Positions 43,777-52,103 of a stretch of 64,000 nt of DNA are shown here, piece by piece; position 1 is the first letter of the stretch, and every line of letters starts with the position of its first letter. The notes beneath the pieces are model-generated. The model saw only the letters and a program-made list of their open reading frames with translations, was not told the origin of the DNA and searched no databases. Source of the stretch: Clostridia bacterium (GTDB taxonomy: Bacteria > Bacillota > Clostridia > Christensenellales > Aristaeellaceae). The position numbers were made by a program, and so were the translations under genes. The DNA is taken from NCBI GenBank assembly GCA_017481825.1, contig JAFUOR010000004.1, forward strand, positions 1 to 64,000, given 5' to 3'.

Positions 43777-45525
43777 TTACTTCACCGTCCTTTCTGCTTC
43801 TGCGTCGATGCCGTTTTGCAGGCAGTAGGTTTCCCAGTAATAGCCGCGGGTCTGGAGCAGCTCCTCATGGGTGCCGCGCTCGGTGACCACGCCGTCCTTG
43901 AGAATCAGGATCAGATCTGCATCCTTCACTGAGGAGATGCGCTGGGCGATGATGATCTTGGTGCAGTCGTAGGGAAGCTCCCGCAGCTGCTGCTGGATGT
44001 ACTGCTCGGTCTCCATATCCACGGCGGAAGTGGTATCATCCATGACGAGGATGCCGGGCTTGACGGCCAGCGCGCGGGCCAGAGCAATACGCTGCTTCTG
44101 TCCGCCGGACAGACCCACGCCACGCTCACCCACGATGGTGTCATAGCCCTCCGAGAGCTCCTGAATGAAGCCGCCTGCCGCCGCGCGGCGGGCAAAGTCG
44201 TGCACCTCATCCTCGGTCAGGCTCTGGTCGCCAAAGGCGATGTTGCCCTCCACGGTGTCGGAGAAGAGGAAGACGTCCTGGGTGGCGGTGCCGATGCCGT
44301 CGCGCAGCTCCTGCAGCTTCCAGCGCTTGATGGGGCAGTCATCCACCAGGATTTCGCCATCCCTGACCTCATAGCAGCGGGCCAGCAGCTGGATGAGGGT
44401 TGTTTTGCCGGAACCCGTGGGGCCCATGATGGCCACGGTCTGGCCCGGCTGGGCGGTAAAGGACACGTCAGTCAGGACATTCTGGCCCTCATGAGCAAAG
44501 GAAACATGGCGGAATTCGACCTTGCCCTGGATGCGGTCGTGGGACACGGCGTCCGGCGCGTCGACGATATCCGCCTTGGACATCTCCAGCTCCATGACCT
44601 TGTTGGAGCAGGTGATGAAGCGCTGCCAGTCGTTGAGCAGGTTACCCAGCTGGCGCATGGGCACGGAGAGCGCCCAGCTCAGGTTGGTGAACACCGTCAG
44701 TTCGCCGGCGGTGAGCTCGCCCTGCATCATCAGATAGCCGCCGAAGAACACCGTGATCAGCGTCATGGTGTTGGCGAGAATCTCGATAAAGGGATAGAAG
44801 GACAGCCAGCGCTTGTTGATGGCCAGATGCGCATCGCGGAAGGCGCCGGAGCGCTTGTCGAAAGCTTCCTTCTCATGCTCCTCACGGGCAAAGGCCTTGA
44901 TGACGCGGTTGGCGGCGATGTTCTCCTGCGCAGCGGCGTTCATTTCCGATTGACGCTCGCGCATGTTCATGAACAGCTTGCGCACGCCCTTGGAGTAGAA
45001 CTTGGTGATGACCATGAGGATGGGGGTCACGCATACCAGCGCCAGCGCCAGCTTCAGATTCACCGAGAACAGGTAGATCGACGTGGACAGGAACATGACC
45101 ACGCTGTCGATGGCCTGGAAGTCGATGTAGGACAGGAAATGGCGGCACCAGTCCGTATCGGCGGACATGCGCGTCATCAGATCGCCCGTGCGGTGACGGT
45201 CGAAGAAGCGCGTATCCTGATACTGCAAGCGGGTGAACAGGCGCACGCGCAGGTTGTAAATCACATTCTGACTCGTACGCTCCAGGGTCGTGACCATGAA
45301 GTAGCGCATGCCCTCGCGAAGGAGCTTGACCACCAGCATGGTGATGAGCAGCCCGAAGAGGGGCTCCACGTTCTGGGCGACAATGACCTCATCCACCAGG
45401 CGCGAGGTCAGCGTCGGGTTGATCAGCAGCATCAGAGAGGTGACGGCGCTGATGCACAGGGCTATGACGTGCCACTTGTGGTACCTTTTGTCCATGATGG
45501 ACCATAGCCATTTGATGTTTTCCAT
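43777..45525 (-). CDS. ABC exporter subunit with degenerate catalytic Glu (pair 3, first)
   Basis: A 582-residue half-transporter. Walker A GPTGSGKTT, canonical signature LSGGQKQR, Walker B GILVMDDTTSAVD with Asp in place of the catalytic Glu. It opens the third heterodimeric exporter operon of the window. The start follows CGGAGGAAAAGAGCCGCT. Its promoter overlaps a 16-bp perfect palindrome, a likely repressor site, though no regulator gene is adjacent. Confidence 0.93.
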   Translation of the reverse strand: MENIKWLWSIMDKRYHKWHVIALCISAVTSLMLLINPTLTSRLVDEVIVAQNVEPLFGLLITMLVVKLLREGMRYFMVTTLERTSQNVIYNLRVRLFTRLQYQDTRFFDRHRTGDLMTRMSADTDWCRHFLSYIDFQAIDSVVMFLSTSIYLFSVNLKLALALVCVTPILMVITKFYSKGVRKLFMNMRERQSEMNAAAQENIAANRVIKAFAREEHEKEAFDKRSGAFRDAHLAINKRWLSFYPFIEILANTMTLITVFFGGYLMMQGELTAGELTVFTNLSWALSVPMRQLGNLLNDWQRFITCSNKVMELEMSKADIVDAPDAVSHDRIQGKVEFRHVSFAHEGQNVLTDVSFTAQPGQTVAIMGPTGSGKTTLIQLLARCYEVRDGEILVDDCPIKRWKLQELRDGIGTATQDVFLFSDTVEGNIAFGDQSLTEDEVHDFARRAAAGGFIQELSEGYDTIVGERGVGLSGGQKQRIALARALAVKPGILVMDDTTSAVDMETEQYIQQQLRELPYDCTKIIIAQRISSVKDADLILILKDGVVTERGTHEELLQTRGYYWETYCLQNGIDAEAERTVK

Positions 45526-45582
45526 AGCGGCTCTTTTCCTCCGTAATGTCGGTGTCGAGCGGGTAACATAGAAGTCCGGGAC

Positions 45583-45613
45583 AGTATAGCACCAAATCGT
45601 TGCGCGCGCAACG
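45583..45613 (-). promoter_or_regulatory. Promoter of ABC pair 3 overlapped by a 16-bp palindrome
   Basis: Minus strand TTGCGC (45606-45611), 17 bases, TATACT (45583-45588). The perfect palindrome CGTTGCGCGCGCAACG at 45598-45613 covers the -35. A mirror-image promoter (TTGCGC, 18 bases, TATACT) is present on the plus strand but leads to no gene. Confidence 0.65.
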
Positions 45614-45660
45614 GCTTAAATGGTATACTTCATGTCAGAAAGGACAAAACAGACGTTCTT

Positions 45661-46422
45661 TTACGCAAGGGCCGTACGGATTTTCTCTGCGACGAAGCAG
45701 GCGATGCGTTCCTTCCACTCCTCATCCGGATGCACCTCGCCGTGATCCTTTGCCACGGCGGTGTCAAAGCCGCTCTCGTAGAAGCTGTCGATGATGTGCA
45801 CGCCGCTCATCTGGCACACCCGGTCTATGATGCTGCGCTTGATCAGGCCGCTTTCGTGGCTCATCCAGGGGAGGTCACAGCAGGTCTGCAGGGGCGTGGC
45901 GATGAATATCTGCGCTTGCGGACAGACGGCATGCAGGGTCTCAAGCGCCCAGCGCAGGGCCGAGGCGATGCTGCACCGCGTCAGCTGCCCATAGGACTGA
46001 TGCGCCACAAGATCGAAGTCATCCGTGACGGTGTTGCAGGGCTGATTGCCGTCATTGGTGGAGATGGCGATGTAGATCACGTCCGGCGGAGGAAGCGTTT
46101 CCTTCCCCAGCACGCCGGGCAGGCGGTAGGACACGCCGTCTACCTCCCACGTCACGGGCTGACCGGTGGGGGTTACTGCCTGCAGCACGCGCCGCACCTG
46201 ATTGGATAGTACGTTGTCCGCCGTGTTGGTGTTGGGGGGCTCCGCAAGGGTGACGGGCGTGATGTTGGTATCGCCCTCATGCCAGTCGGTGCAGGTGGCA
46301 TATCCGCAGGCGACATTGAGCCACTGTGCAGCCCCCAGCTTGCGGGCCACGACGGTGCCGATGCCCGTCACCTGGTCGCTGGTGATGCTGTCGCCAAGGC
46401 AGCAGAAGATCATGGGATGCAT
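45661..46422 (-). CDS. SGNH/GDSL-type hydrolase, cytoplasmic
   Basis: A 253-residue hydrolase without signal peptide. Block I is FCCLGDSITSDQVTG (nucleophile Ser), a later AISTNDGNQ provides the Asn of block III, and GEVHPDEEWKERI near the end contains the catalytic His. The fold is that of esterases and deacetylases acting on sugars or small esters. I chose the start at 46422 (MHPMIFCCLGD) behind GGAGG; another ATG three codons later is possible. It is divergent from the AraC-type gene. Substrate unknown; de-esterification of imported oligosaccharide is a possibility. Confidence 0.82.
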   Translation of the reverse strand: MHPMIFCCLGDSITSDQVTGIGTVVARKLGAAQWLNVACGYATCTDWHEGDTNITPVTLAEPPNTNTADNVLSNQVRRVLQAVTPTGQPVTWEVDGVSYRLPGVLGKETLPPPDVIYIAISTNDGNQPCNTVTDDFDLVAHQSYGQLTRCSIASALRWALETLHAVCPQAQIFIATPLQTCCDLPWMSHESGLIKRSIIDRVCQMSGVHIIDSFYESGFDTAVAKDHGEVHPDEEWKERIACFVAEKIRTALA

Positions 46423-46621
46423 GGGGAATTCAGCCTCCCTCCATTGCAGATTTGCGAACATGATAGCACGGCTGCAACAAATATGCCATTGCCCATATGG
46501 AAAAATTCATGGCCGGATTATTCAACTGTCAGCAGGGCGGAGGCTTCCTCAAAATCGTCGTGCGTAAGACATGCGGATGTGCTATACTGGTGATGCTTCG
46601 AAGCGAAGAAAGGAACGAACG

Positions 46622-47023
46622 ATGGATCATTATGTGCTGATCTGGTCGGTGTGTATGTATGTGGAAAGCCGCGTGCAGGGTGAAGTATCGCTGGGTGACA
46701 TTGCGGTGCACACGGGTTTTTCGCTGCCCCATGTGCGGGAGGTTTTCCGCAATCAGACGGGTAAGCCCCTTGTCCGCTATGTGCAGGAGCGGCAGATGGC
46801 CCATGCGGCGCAGATGCTTTTGCATACGGATGCATCGGTGCTGGATGTGGCGCTGCAATACGGATATGCCAGCCGGGATGTGTTTTCCCGGACGTTTCGC
46901 CGGCTCACGGGCTATACGCCTACGGCCTTTCGCGCAGCGCGTCTGCCCCTTGCCCGGGTGAAGCTGTGCGCAGGTGTATACGGGCCGGCTCTGCCGAAAA
47001 AAAGAGAGGAGCAAAGTAAATGA
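46622..47023 (+). CDS. AraC-type HTH protein without effector domain
   Basis: A 133-residue protein made only of an AraC DNA-binding domain: first helix-turn-helix VSLGDIAVHTGFSLPHVREVFR, second ASVLDVALQYGYASRDVFSRTF, then RLTGYTPTAFR. A basic tail of 25 residues follows. Full AraC regulators have a separate ligand domain; here the next gene overlaps by 4 bases (ATGA) and may supply it in trans. The start follows AAAGGAACGAACG. Confidence 0.88.
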   Translation: MDHYVLIWSVCMYVESRVQGEVSLGDIAVHTGFSLPHVREVFRNQTGKPLVRYVQERQMAHAAQMLLHTDASVLDVALQYGYASRDVFSRTFRRLTGYTPTAFRAARLPLARVKLCAGVYGPALPKKREEQSK

Positions 47024-48057
47024 ACGAACAGGGAATGCTCTACGGTGTGCCGAAGGTAGCCTATGGACAGGAGGGTTGCACGCCCTACCCGATGTGCCTG
47101 CGCTCCTGCGGGCAATACCTGGGGCTGGATGTTGATTATGCCCGCATCATGGCTGAAAGCGGCGCGGCCTTCCGCCTGACATGGAACACGGCAGAATGGG
47201 ATGGCGGCAATGTGGATGCGGTGTTTGCCTTTGACGATCCTGAGAAGATGTTTGCCTGCGGCATGCGCGCCCTGGGAAGGGGCTGCCGAATCCTTAAGCG
47301 TACGCAGGAGACGGCGAAGGGTGAATTCCTTACGCTGATCCGCCGGGAGATCGATGCGGGCAATCCGGTCATCGGTCTGGGCATTATCGGCCCGCCGGAG
47401 GCCTGCGTTATTGCCGGATATCAGGGGGAAGCACTGCTGGGCTGGAATGTATTCCAGGAATACCCGGAGAACCGCGCGGCGGTGAGCTTTGCCGAAAACG
47501 GCTACTTCATCACCAGCGCATGGTGGGAAAATCCCGACACCATCGGTCTGATTGCCATGGATGGCGATGCAGCCCCCCTGACGCTGCGGGAGGTGCTGCA
47601 AAACGCGGTGGAGGTGCTCACCGGGCGCATGGACGGTACCCATGCCAAAGGCGTTGCAGCCTATGATGCGTGGAAGGCCGCGCTGCTCAGTGACCGCGAA
47701 TTCCCTGCTGGTGCGGTGCTGCCGCTGCTGGTAGAGCGCATGATGTGCCATGGCGATGCGATGGACTGCCTCTCCGATGGCCGGCACAATGCAGCGAAAT
47801 ATCTGCATGCCATGGCGGAGCAGCATCCGGCCCATGCGGAGGGGCTGAATGCCGTGGCGAAGGCCTTCGAGGATGTGTCGGAGATTCTCTGGCAGGAGAT
47901 GGTGCCGATGCTGGGAGGCTGGGAGCGTGGCGAAAAGCAGATCCGCCGACTGGCTGAGCCGGAGGTGCGCCGGGCCTTTGCCGGGATGATCGACCGGATG
48001 AAGAATTGCGATGAACGGGCGATGAAAAGGATGCAGGAGATCCTTTTCGCACTATAA
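47020..48057 (+). CDS. Unknown 345-aa protein, possibly BtrH-like, coupled to AraC gene
   Basis: A 345-residue soluble protein. The N-terminal ~190 residues contain CTPYPMCLRSCGQYLGLDVDYA and repeated beta-turn segments with a GYFITSAWWENPD motif; this recalls papain-fold-like BtrH/DUF4872 proteins, but I cannot confirm the match. The C-terminal half (about 195-345) is helical with RMMCHGDAMDCLSDGRHNAAKYL. The first Cys/His pair could be catalytic. The ATG overlaps the stop of the AraC-type gene, so the two are produced together. It may be the ligand-sensing partner of that regulator. Confidence 0.6.
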   Translation: MNEQGMLYGVPKVAYGQEGCTPYPMCLRSCGQYLGLDVDYARIMAESGAAFRLTWNTAEWDGGNVDAVFAFDDPEKMFACGMRALGRGCRILKRTQETAKGEFLTLIRREIDAGNPVIGLGIIGPPEACVIAGYQGEALLGWNVFQEYPENRAAVSFAENGYFITSAWWENPDTIGLIAMDGDAAPLTLREVLQNAVEVLTGRMDGTHAKGVAAYDAWKAALLSDREFPAGAVLPLLVERMMCHGDAMDCLSDGRHNAAKYLHAMAEQHPAHAEGLNAVAKAFEDVSEILWQEMVPMLGGWERGEKQIRRLAEPEVRRAFAGMIDRMKNCDERAMKRMQEILFAL

Positions 48058-48060
48058 ACA

Positions 48061-48096
48061 AGGCAGGCCGCGCTCTGGGAGGCGCGGCCTGCCTTT
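48061..48096. terminator. Bidirectional terminator
   Basis: AGGCAGGCCGCGC paired with GCGCGGCCTGCC, followed by TTTT, between converging genes; the stem reaches the stop of the minus-strand gene. Confidence 0.8.
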
Positions 48097-49031
48097 TACA
48101 GCAGCGAAAGGAGGCTCATCTGCCCGTCCCGCCAGCTTTCCTGCTTCGCTTCATGGATGCGATCTTCCGGCATGACGTGTCCGATGAGCAGGGGTGAGCG
48201 TGGGTCGTGCTGTGCCATGGCCCGATGGACGGAAGACGCATCGTGGTTGGCATAGCAATACCGGCACAGATGGGCGCAGGTGTTATAGGCGCCGATGTCG
48301 CAGGTGAGGTGACAGGCGCAGTCCCGACTGCGGGAAGGCTGGCGGGGCGCCTTGAGGCGGCAGGCCAACGCGGCTTCATAGGTGGAAAGCGTCATGCAGC
48401 CGGCACAGTCCACACCATATCCGGCCAGTTCGACGCCCTCATGGCAGGCCTTGAGGTTCATGCCGTGAGCGCGGGCGATGGCGGCCATCTCCCGGCCCAG
48501 CAGGAGGCGATCCTCTTTGGCGACGGCGCGGATTTCCGGAAAGTTGCGCTTCACCTTCTGGTATAGGTCGATGAAGGAGATGACGCAGGTGTGCGTTGCG
48601 CCCTCAAGGGCTTCACACATGGTGGTGAAGTCCGCCAAATGACGCTCGGTGGTGTAGGTGTCGTTCAGCAGAATCGGGTCATAGCGCCAAGCCACACAGT
48701 CCGGCCCGATGATGCTGGCCAGGCGGCGAAAATCCGCCATTACCTGCTCCTTGGGCGGAACGTTTGGCTCAATGTCCGTGCCGTAGGGCGTGATGGTCAC
48801 GAACCAGTACTGTCCATAGGGCGCAAGCGCGTCCATATGGGGCAGCAGGGGCGCGGGATTCTTGGTGCAAAAGCCGATGCAGTCCACCACGTCCGGGGCA
48901 AGACGGTATCGGGTGATGAGCGCCGGATTGTAGGGGCTGCGCACGAGGACGAAGCCCTCCGCAAGGCGGCGCAGGAACCAGGGCGTATAGAAAGCGGGGA
49001 TATCGGTGCGGAGGCCGGTCTGGATGATCAT
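48096..49031 (-). CDS. DUF1848 family protein (radical SAM-like)
   Basis: A 311-residue protein matching DUF1848 in overall order: MIIQTGLRTDIPAFYTPWFL at the start, DCIGFCTKNPAPLL, then WFVTITPYGTDIEPNVP and AWRYDPILLND. The C-terminal third has a dense cysteine group (DCAGCMTL, DCACHLTCDIGAYNTCAHLC, RYCYAN) that may bind an iron-sulphur cluster. Its enzymatic role is not established. The start at 49031 follows AAGAGGTGCTCT. It has its own promoter. Confidence 0.82.
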   Translation of the reverse strand: MIIQTGLRTDIPAFYTPWFLRRLAEGFVLVRSPYNPALITRYRLAPDVVDCIGFCTKNPAPLLPHMDALAPYGQYWFVTITPYGTDIEPNVPPKEQVMADFRRLASIIGPDCVAWRYDPILLNDTYTTERHLADFTTMCEALEGATHTCVISFIDLYQKVKRNFPEIRAVAKEDRLLLGREMAAIARAHGMNLKACHEGVELAGYGVDCAGCMTLSTYEAALACRLKAPRQPSRSRDCACHLTCDIGAYNTCAHLCRYCYANHDASSVHRAMAQHDPRSPLLIGHVMPEDRIHEAKQESWRDGQMSLLSLL

Positions 49032-49062
49032 AGAGCACCTCTTGGAGAACGAATGTTTGTAA

Positions 49063-49091
49063 ATTATATCATGGGGATGCGCAAAATGCAA
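49063..49091 (-). promoter_or_regulatory. Promoter of the DUF1848 gene
   Basis: Minus strand TTGCAT, 17 bases, TATAAT, about 30 bases before the ATG. Confidence 0.8.
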
Positions 49092-49093
49092 GC

Positions 49094-49124
49094 AAAAACC
49101 TCTTCTGCCTTCTGACAGAAGAGG
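49094..49124 (-). terminator. Terminator of the alpha/beta hydrolase gene
   Basis: CCTCTTCTG/CAGAAGAGG stem followed on the minus strand by TTTTTG. Confidence 0.8.
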
Positions 49125-49133
49125 CCGCTGTTT

Positions 49134-49874
49134 TTAATTTTCGATACCCGTCAGTACACCCAGACACGCTGCTACCGTTGCCTCAATCTGCTCCTGCGCG
49201 GTGATGGCAGCCGCGCCGTCGCCAGATTGTGCGCCATAGCAGCCGAACTGCGCGTGGTTGCCGCCGGGGATCACCGTCTCCACGGTGTGAACGGGAAGGT
49301 TCGTGCGGTACTGCTCATACTTATCCATCGCCAGCACCTTGTCCTCGGTGCCGTAGATGGAGGCTACGGCCATGCCCTCCTCGGGCAGCTTGGCGGTGGA
49401 GTAGGCCGCCAGCAGCACCAGGCCATCGAACTCATCGGGATTCTCCGCCGCATAGGAGGCCGCCATCGCGCCGCCCAGGGAATGACCGCCGATCGACCAG
49501 CGGGTTACCTGAGGGTACTGGGCGCTCAGCCCTGCCGCTGCGTCCATGTCCAGCACGGCAAGGCGCAGGGGCATATCCGTCAGGATGCAGAGAATGCCCT
49601 CTTCGGCCAGGGCGCGCATCAGAGGCGCATAGGCCGTGTGCTCCACCTTGCCGCCGGGGTAGAAGATGAAACCCGCAGCCGGTTCGGCAGGGAGGAAGAC
49701 CAGGCCGTCGTCCGTGCGCCGAACAGTAACGGTCTCTGTGGTGGCCAGGGCGGCCAGCGCGTCTTCGGAGGGAGAATAATAATCGCTGGCGTAGAGCATG
49801 ACGCCGCCTGCGCAGATGGCGATGACGCCGATTACGACGAGGAGTGCGGAGAGAAGCCTGCGGTGCTTTTTCAT
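49134..49874 (-). CDS. Membrane-anchored alpha/beta hydrolase
   Basis: A 246-residue protein. An N-terminal helix (residues 8-29, LSALLVVIGVIAICAGGVML) anchors it, with the enzyme part outside. The nucleophile elbow is GGHSLGGA (Ser), with oxyanion-type FIFYPGGKVEH near residue 70 and a late PGGNHAQFG carrying the His. It belongs to the alpha/beta-hydrolase 5-like group of extracellular lipase/esterase-type proteins; substrate unknown. It starts with MKKHRRLL at 49874. Repeat copy C lies upstream. Confidence 0.8.
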   Translation of the reverse strand: MKKHRRLLSALLVVIGVIAICAGGVMLYASDYYSPSEDALAALATTETVTVRRTDDGLVFLPAEPAAGFIFYPGGKVEHTAYAPLMRALAEEGILCILTDMPLRLAVLDMDAAAGLSAQYPQVTRWSIGGHSLGGAMAASYAAENPDEFDGLVLLAAYSTAKLPEEGMAVASIYGTEDKVLAMDKYEQYRTNLPVHTVETVIPGGNHAQFGCYGAQSGDGAAAITAQEQIEATVAACLGVLTGIEN

Positions 49875-50028
49875 GGTTATCAGTCCTTTGTTTTGAGGTG
49901 CTTTCAGGTAGAGGGGATCCCTCCATCATCGCGCAAGAGCGCTGCCGCCTTCCTCAGAGCCGGGAGCCCCGGTGGCGGGAAGGTTTTAGTAACCCCTTAC
50001 TCCCGTACCTCCGCGGGAGGGGCGGCTG

Positions 50029-50197
50029 CCTCCTGCTGTAACAAGGGTACACGCAGGCTGCGAGCGACACAAGACGACCGTAGGGGAGTCGAGCCAAAGC
50101 GTGATCAACATAGTACATGTAGCCTTCATTATCTCAACAATCACGCGTGCGCAACTTTGACCGGAGGCAATCAACTCAATTGCGAAAAGGGGTTCTT
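50029..50197. repeat. Interspersed repeat, copy C
   Basis: About 169 bases aligned to copies A and B. It contains the shared block GACGACCGTAGGGGAGTC (from 50073), the GCGTGAT/ATCACGC inverted pair (about 50099-50147) and the end AATTGCGAAAAGGGGTTC. The 49875-50270 gap contains this copy and GC-rich hairpins only. Confidence 0.8.
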
Positions 50198-50221
50198 AGG
50201 GGGCGAATGTCCCTTGGGCAG

Positions 50222-50268
50222 AGTCCAGGGACAGCGTCCCTGGCGGGGTGCAGGGACAGCGCCTCTGC
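50222..50268 (-). terminator. GC-rich hairpins between repeat C and dnaK stop
   Basis: CCAGGGAC-type inverted repeats (about 50222-50241) and a second GGTGCAGGG...CTCTGCCCT element to about 50268, directly after the dnaK stop on the minus strand. No T tract, so terminator activity is uncertain. Confidence 0.35.
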
Positions 50269-50270
50269 CC

Positions 50271-52052
50271 TCACTGCGCATCCCCCATATTATTCGCCAA
50301 ATGAATCACATGTACGCTGCTGCCGCGAAGAACCTCCATGGCGGCCTTGATGTCGGAGAGATCCTGCTCGGACATTTTGTCGGGCTTGGCGCGGGAGATG
50401 AGCTTGCGCAGGGCGGATTCGTCGTCTTTGACGCGCTTCTTTTCGTCCTTGTCCAGCTGCTTTCCGGCCTTGCCCAGGGCCATCGATACCTGATTGACCA
50501 GCATCTGGGCGTCATTGAGGGTCTGCATCAGGCCGCGGCGGAAGCTATCCTGGGCGGCGTACTGCTCCGCATCGCGGATGGCCTGCTGGATTTCCGCCTC
50601 GGACATCTTTTCATTCGCCGTGATGGTGATGGACTGCGCCGCACCGGTTTCCTGATCGCGGGCGGAGACGGTGAGGATGCCGTTCACGTCAATGTCGAAG
50701 GTGACCTCGATCTTCGGCACGCCTGCCATGGCGCGCTTGATGCCCTTGAGCTTGAACTTGCCGATGGTCTTGTTATCCCGCGCCATGGGGCGTTCGCCCT
50801 GCAGGACGTGGATTTCCACCGAGGACTGGAACATACCGGCCGTGGTGAAGACCTGTGAATAGTGCACGGGCAATGTGGAATTGCGTTCCACCACGCGGGT
50901 TGCCACGCCGCCTACAGTTTCGATGGCCAGGGACAGGGGTGTCACATCCAGCAGCAGGATGCCGGTGGAGTTGGTCAGGGTCGTGGTTTCGTTGAGGGTG
51001 TCGCCCTGGATGGCGGCGCCCTGCGCGACGCATTCGTCGGGGTTGATATTCTTGGAGGGCTGCATGCCGGTGAGCTGCCGCACCTTCTCCTGCACGGCGG
51101 GGATGCGGGTGGAGCCGCCCACCAGCAGCACGCGGCCCAGTTCGCTGGCGGCGATGCCTGCATCGCTCAGGGCACTGCGGACGGGGCCTTCCGTGCGCTC
51201 GACCAGATCGCGGGTCAGTTCGTTGAATTTGGCGCGGGTCAGCGTCATGTCCAGATGCACGGGGGTGCCGTTCACCTGGGTGATAAAGGGCAGATTGATG
51301 GCGGCCATCTCGGAGTTGGAGAGCTCCTTCTTGGCCTGCTCGGCGGCCTCGCGCACGCGCACCATGGCGGCTGCGTCGCGGGTGAGGTCGGCACGGTCGG
51401 TGCGCATGAACTCACCGCACATCCAGCGGACGATGCGCTCGTCAAAGTCATCGCCGCCCAGGTGGTTGTCGCCGGAGGTGGCCAGCACCTCGATTACGCC
51501 GTCGCCGATCTCGATGATGGACACGTCAAAGGTGCCGCCGCCCAGATCATAGACCATGATCTTCTGCGCCGCGCCGTTGTTAAGGCCATAGGCCAGCGCC
51601 GCGCTGGTGGGCTCGTTGATGATGCGCTTGACATTCAGCCCCGCGATGCGGCCAGCATCCTTCGTGGCCTGGCGCTGGATGTCGTTGAAATATGCCGGCA
51701 CGGTGATGACGGCGTCTGTCACGGGTTCGCCAAGGTATGCCTCGGCATCCTGACGGAGCTTGCGCAGACTCATCGCGCTGATCTCCTGGGGATTGTAGCT
51801 CTTGCCACCGATTTCTGTGCGCCAGTCCGTACCCATGTGGCGCTTGACGGAGGCAACCGTGCGGCTGGCGTTTACTGCTGCCTGGCGGCGCGCCGCGCTG
51901 CCCACCAGCCGCTCGCCGCTGTCCGTGAAGGCCACCACCGAGGGCGTCGTGCGCTCCCCCTTGTCATTGGGAATAATCGTCGCCACGCCGCCCTCCACAA
52001 CGGAGACGCAGCTGTTGGTCGTGCCAAGGTCGATACCGATCACTTTGCTCAT
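50271..52052 (-). CDS. dnaK: Hsp70 chaperone, short DnaK-type
   Basis: A 593-residue ATP-dependent chaperone. The nucleotide-binding domain (1-360) has [36 protein letters not shown] and [13 protein letters not shown]; the linker DVTPLSL lies near residue 368; a substrate-binding beta domain (about 375-480) and a helical lid (about 485-590) follow. It is shorter than the usual ~610-640 residues because the flexible acidic/Gly tail is missing: it ends with [10 protein letters not shown]. It is preceded by a J-domain gene, a DUF5685-like gene and a zinc-ribbon gene, not by the usual hrcA-grpE. It may be a specialised second Hsp70; whether another dnaK exists outside the window is unknown. Confidence 0.93.
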   Translation of the reverse strand: MSKVIGIDLGTTNSCVSVVEGGVATIIPNDKGERTTPSVVAFTDSGERLVGSAARRQAAVNASRTVASVKRHMGTDWRTEIGGKSYNPQEISAMSLRKLRQDAEAYLGEPVTDAVITVPAYFNDIQRQATKDAGRIAGLNVKRIINEPTSAALAYGLNNGAAQKIMVYDLGGGTFDVSIIEIGDGVIEVLATSGDNHLGGDDFDERIVRWMCGEFMRTDRADLTRDAAAMVRVREAAEQAKKELSNSEMAAINLPFITQVNGTPVHLDMTLTRAKFNELTRDLVERTEGPVRSALSDAGIAASELGRVLLVGGSTRIPAVQEKVRQLTGMQPSKNINPDECVAQGAAIQGDTLNETTTLTNSTGILLLDVTPLSLAIETVGGVATRVVERNSTLPVHYSQVFTTAGMFQSSVEIHVLQGERPMARDNKTIGKFKLKGIKRAMAGVPKIEVTFDIDVNGILTVSARDQETGAAQSITITANEKMSEAEIQQAIRDAEQYAAQDSFRRGLMQTLNDAQMLVNQVSMALGKAGKQLDKDEKKRVKDDESALRKLISRAKPDKMSEQDLSDIKAAMEVLRGSSVHVIHLANNMGDAQ

Positions 52053-52103
52053 AATGGTTTTGTCCTTTCTGTTTACGCGATCACATGCCCGTGTCAGGCT
52101 GCA

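Noticed and set aside
45624..45720. Possible plus-strand gene from the mirror promoter at 45600-45629
   Set aside because: The only ATG nearby lacks a ribosome-binding site and its frame soon stops inside the SGNH gene.
12188..50197. CRISPR array or IS element as explanation of the repeats
   Set aside because: Copies are about 15-23 kb apart, lack spacers, cas genes, a transposase and visible terminal inverted repeats.
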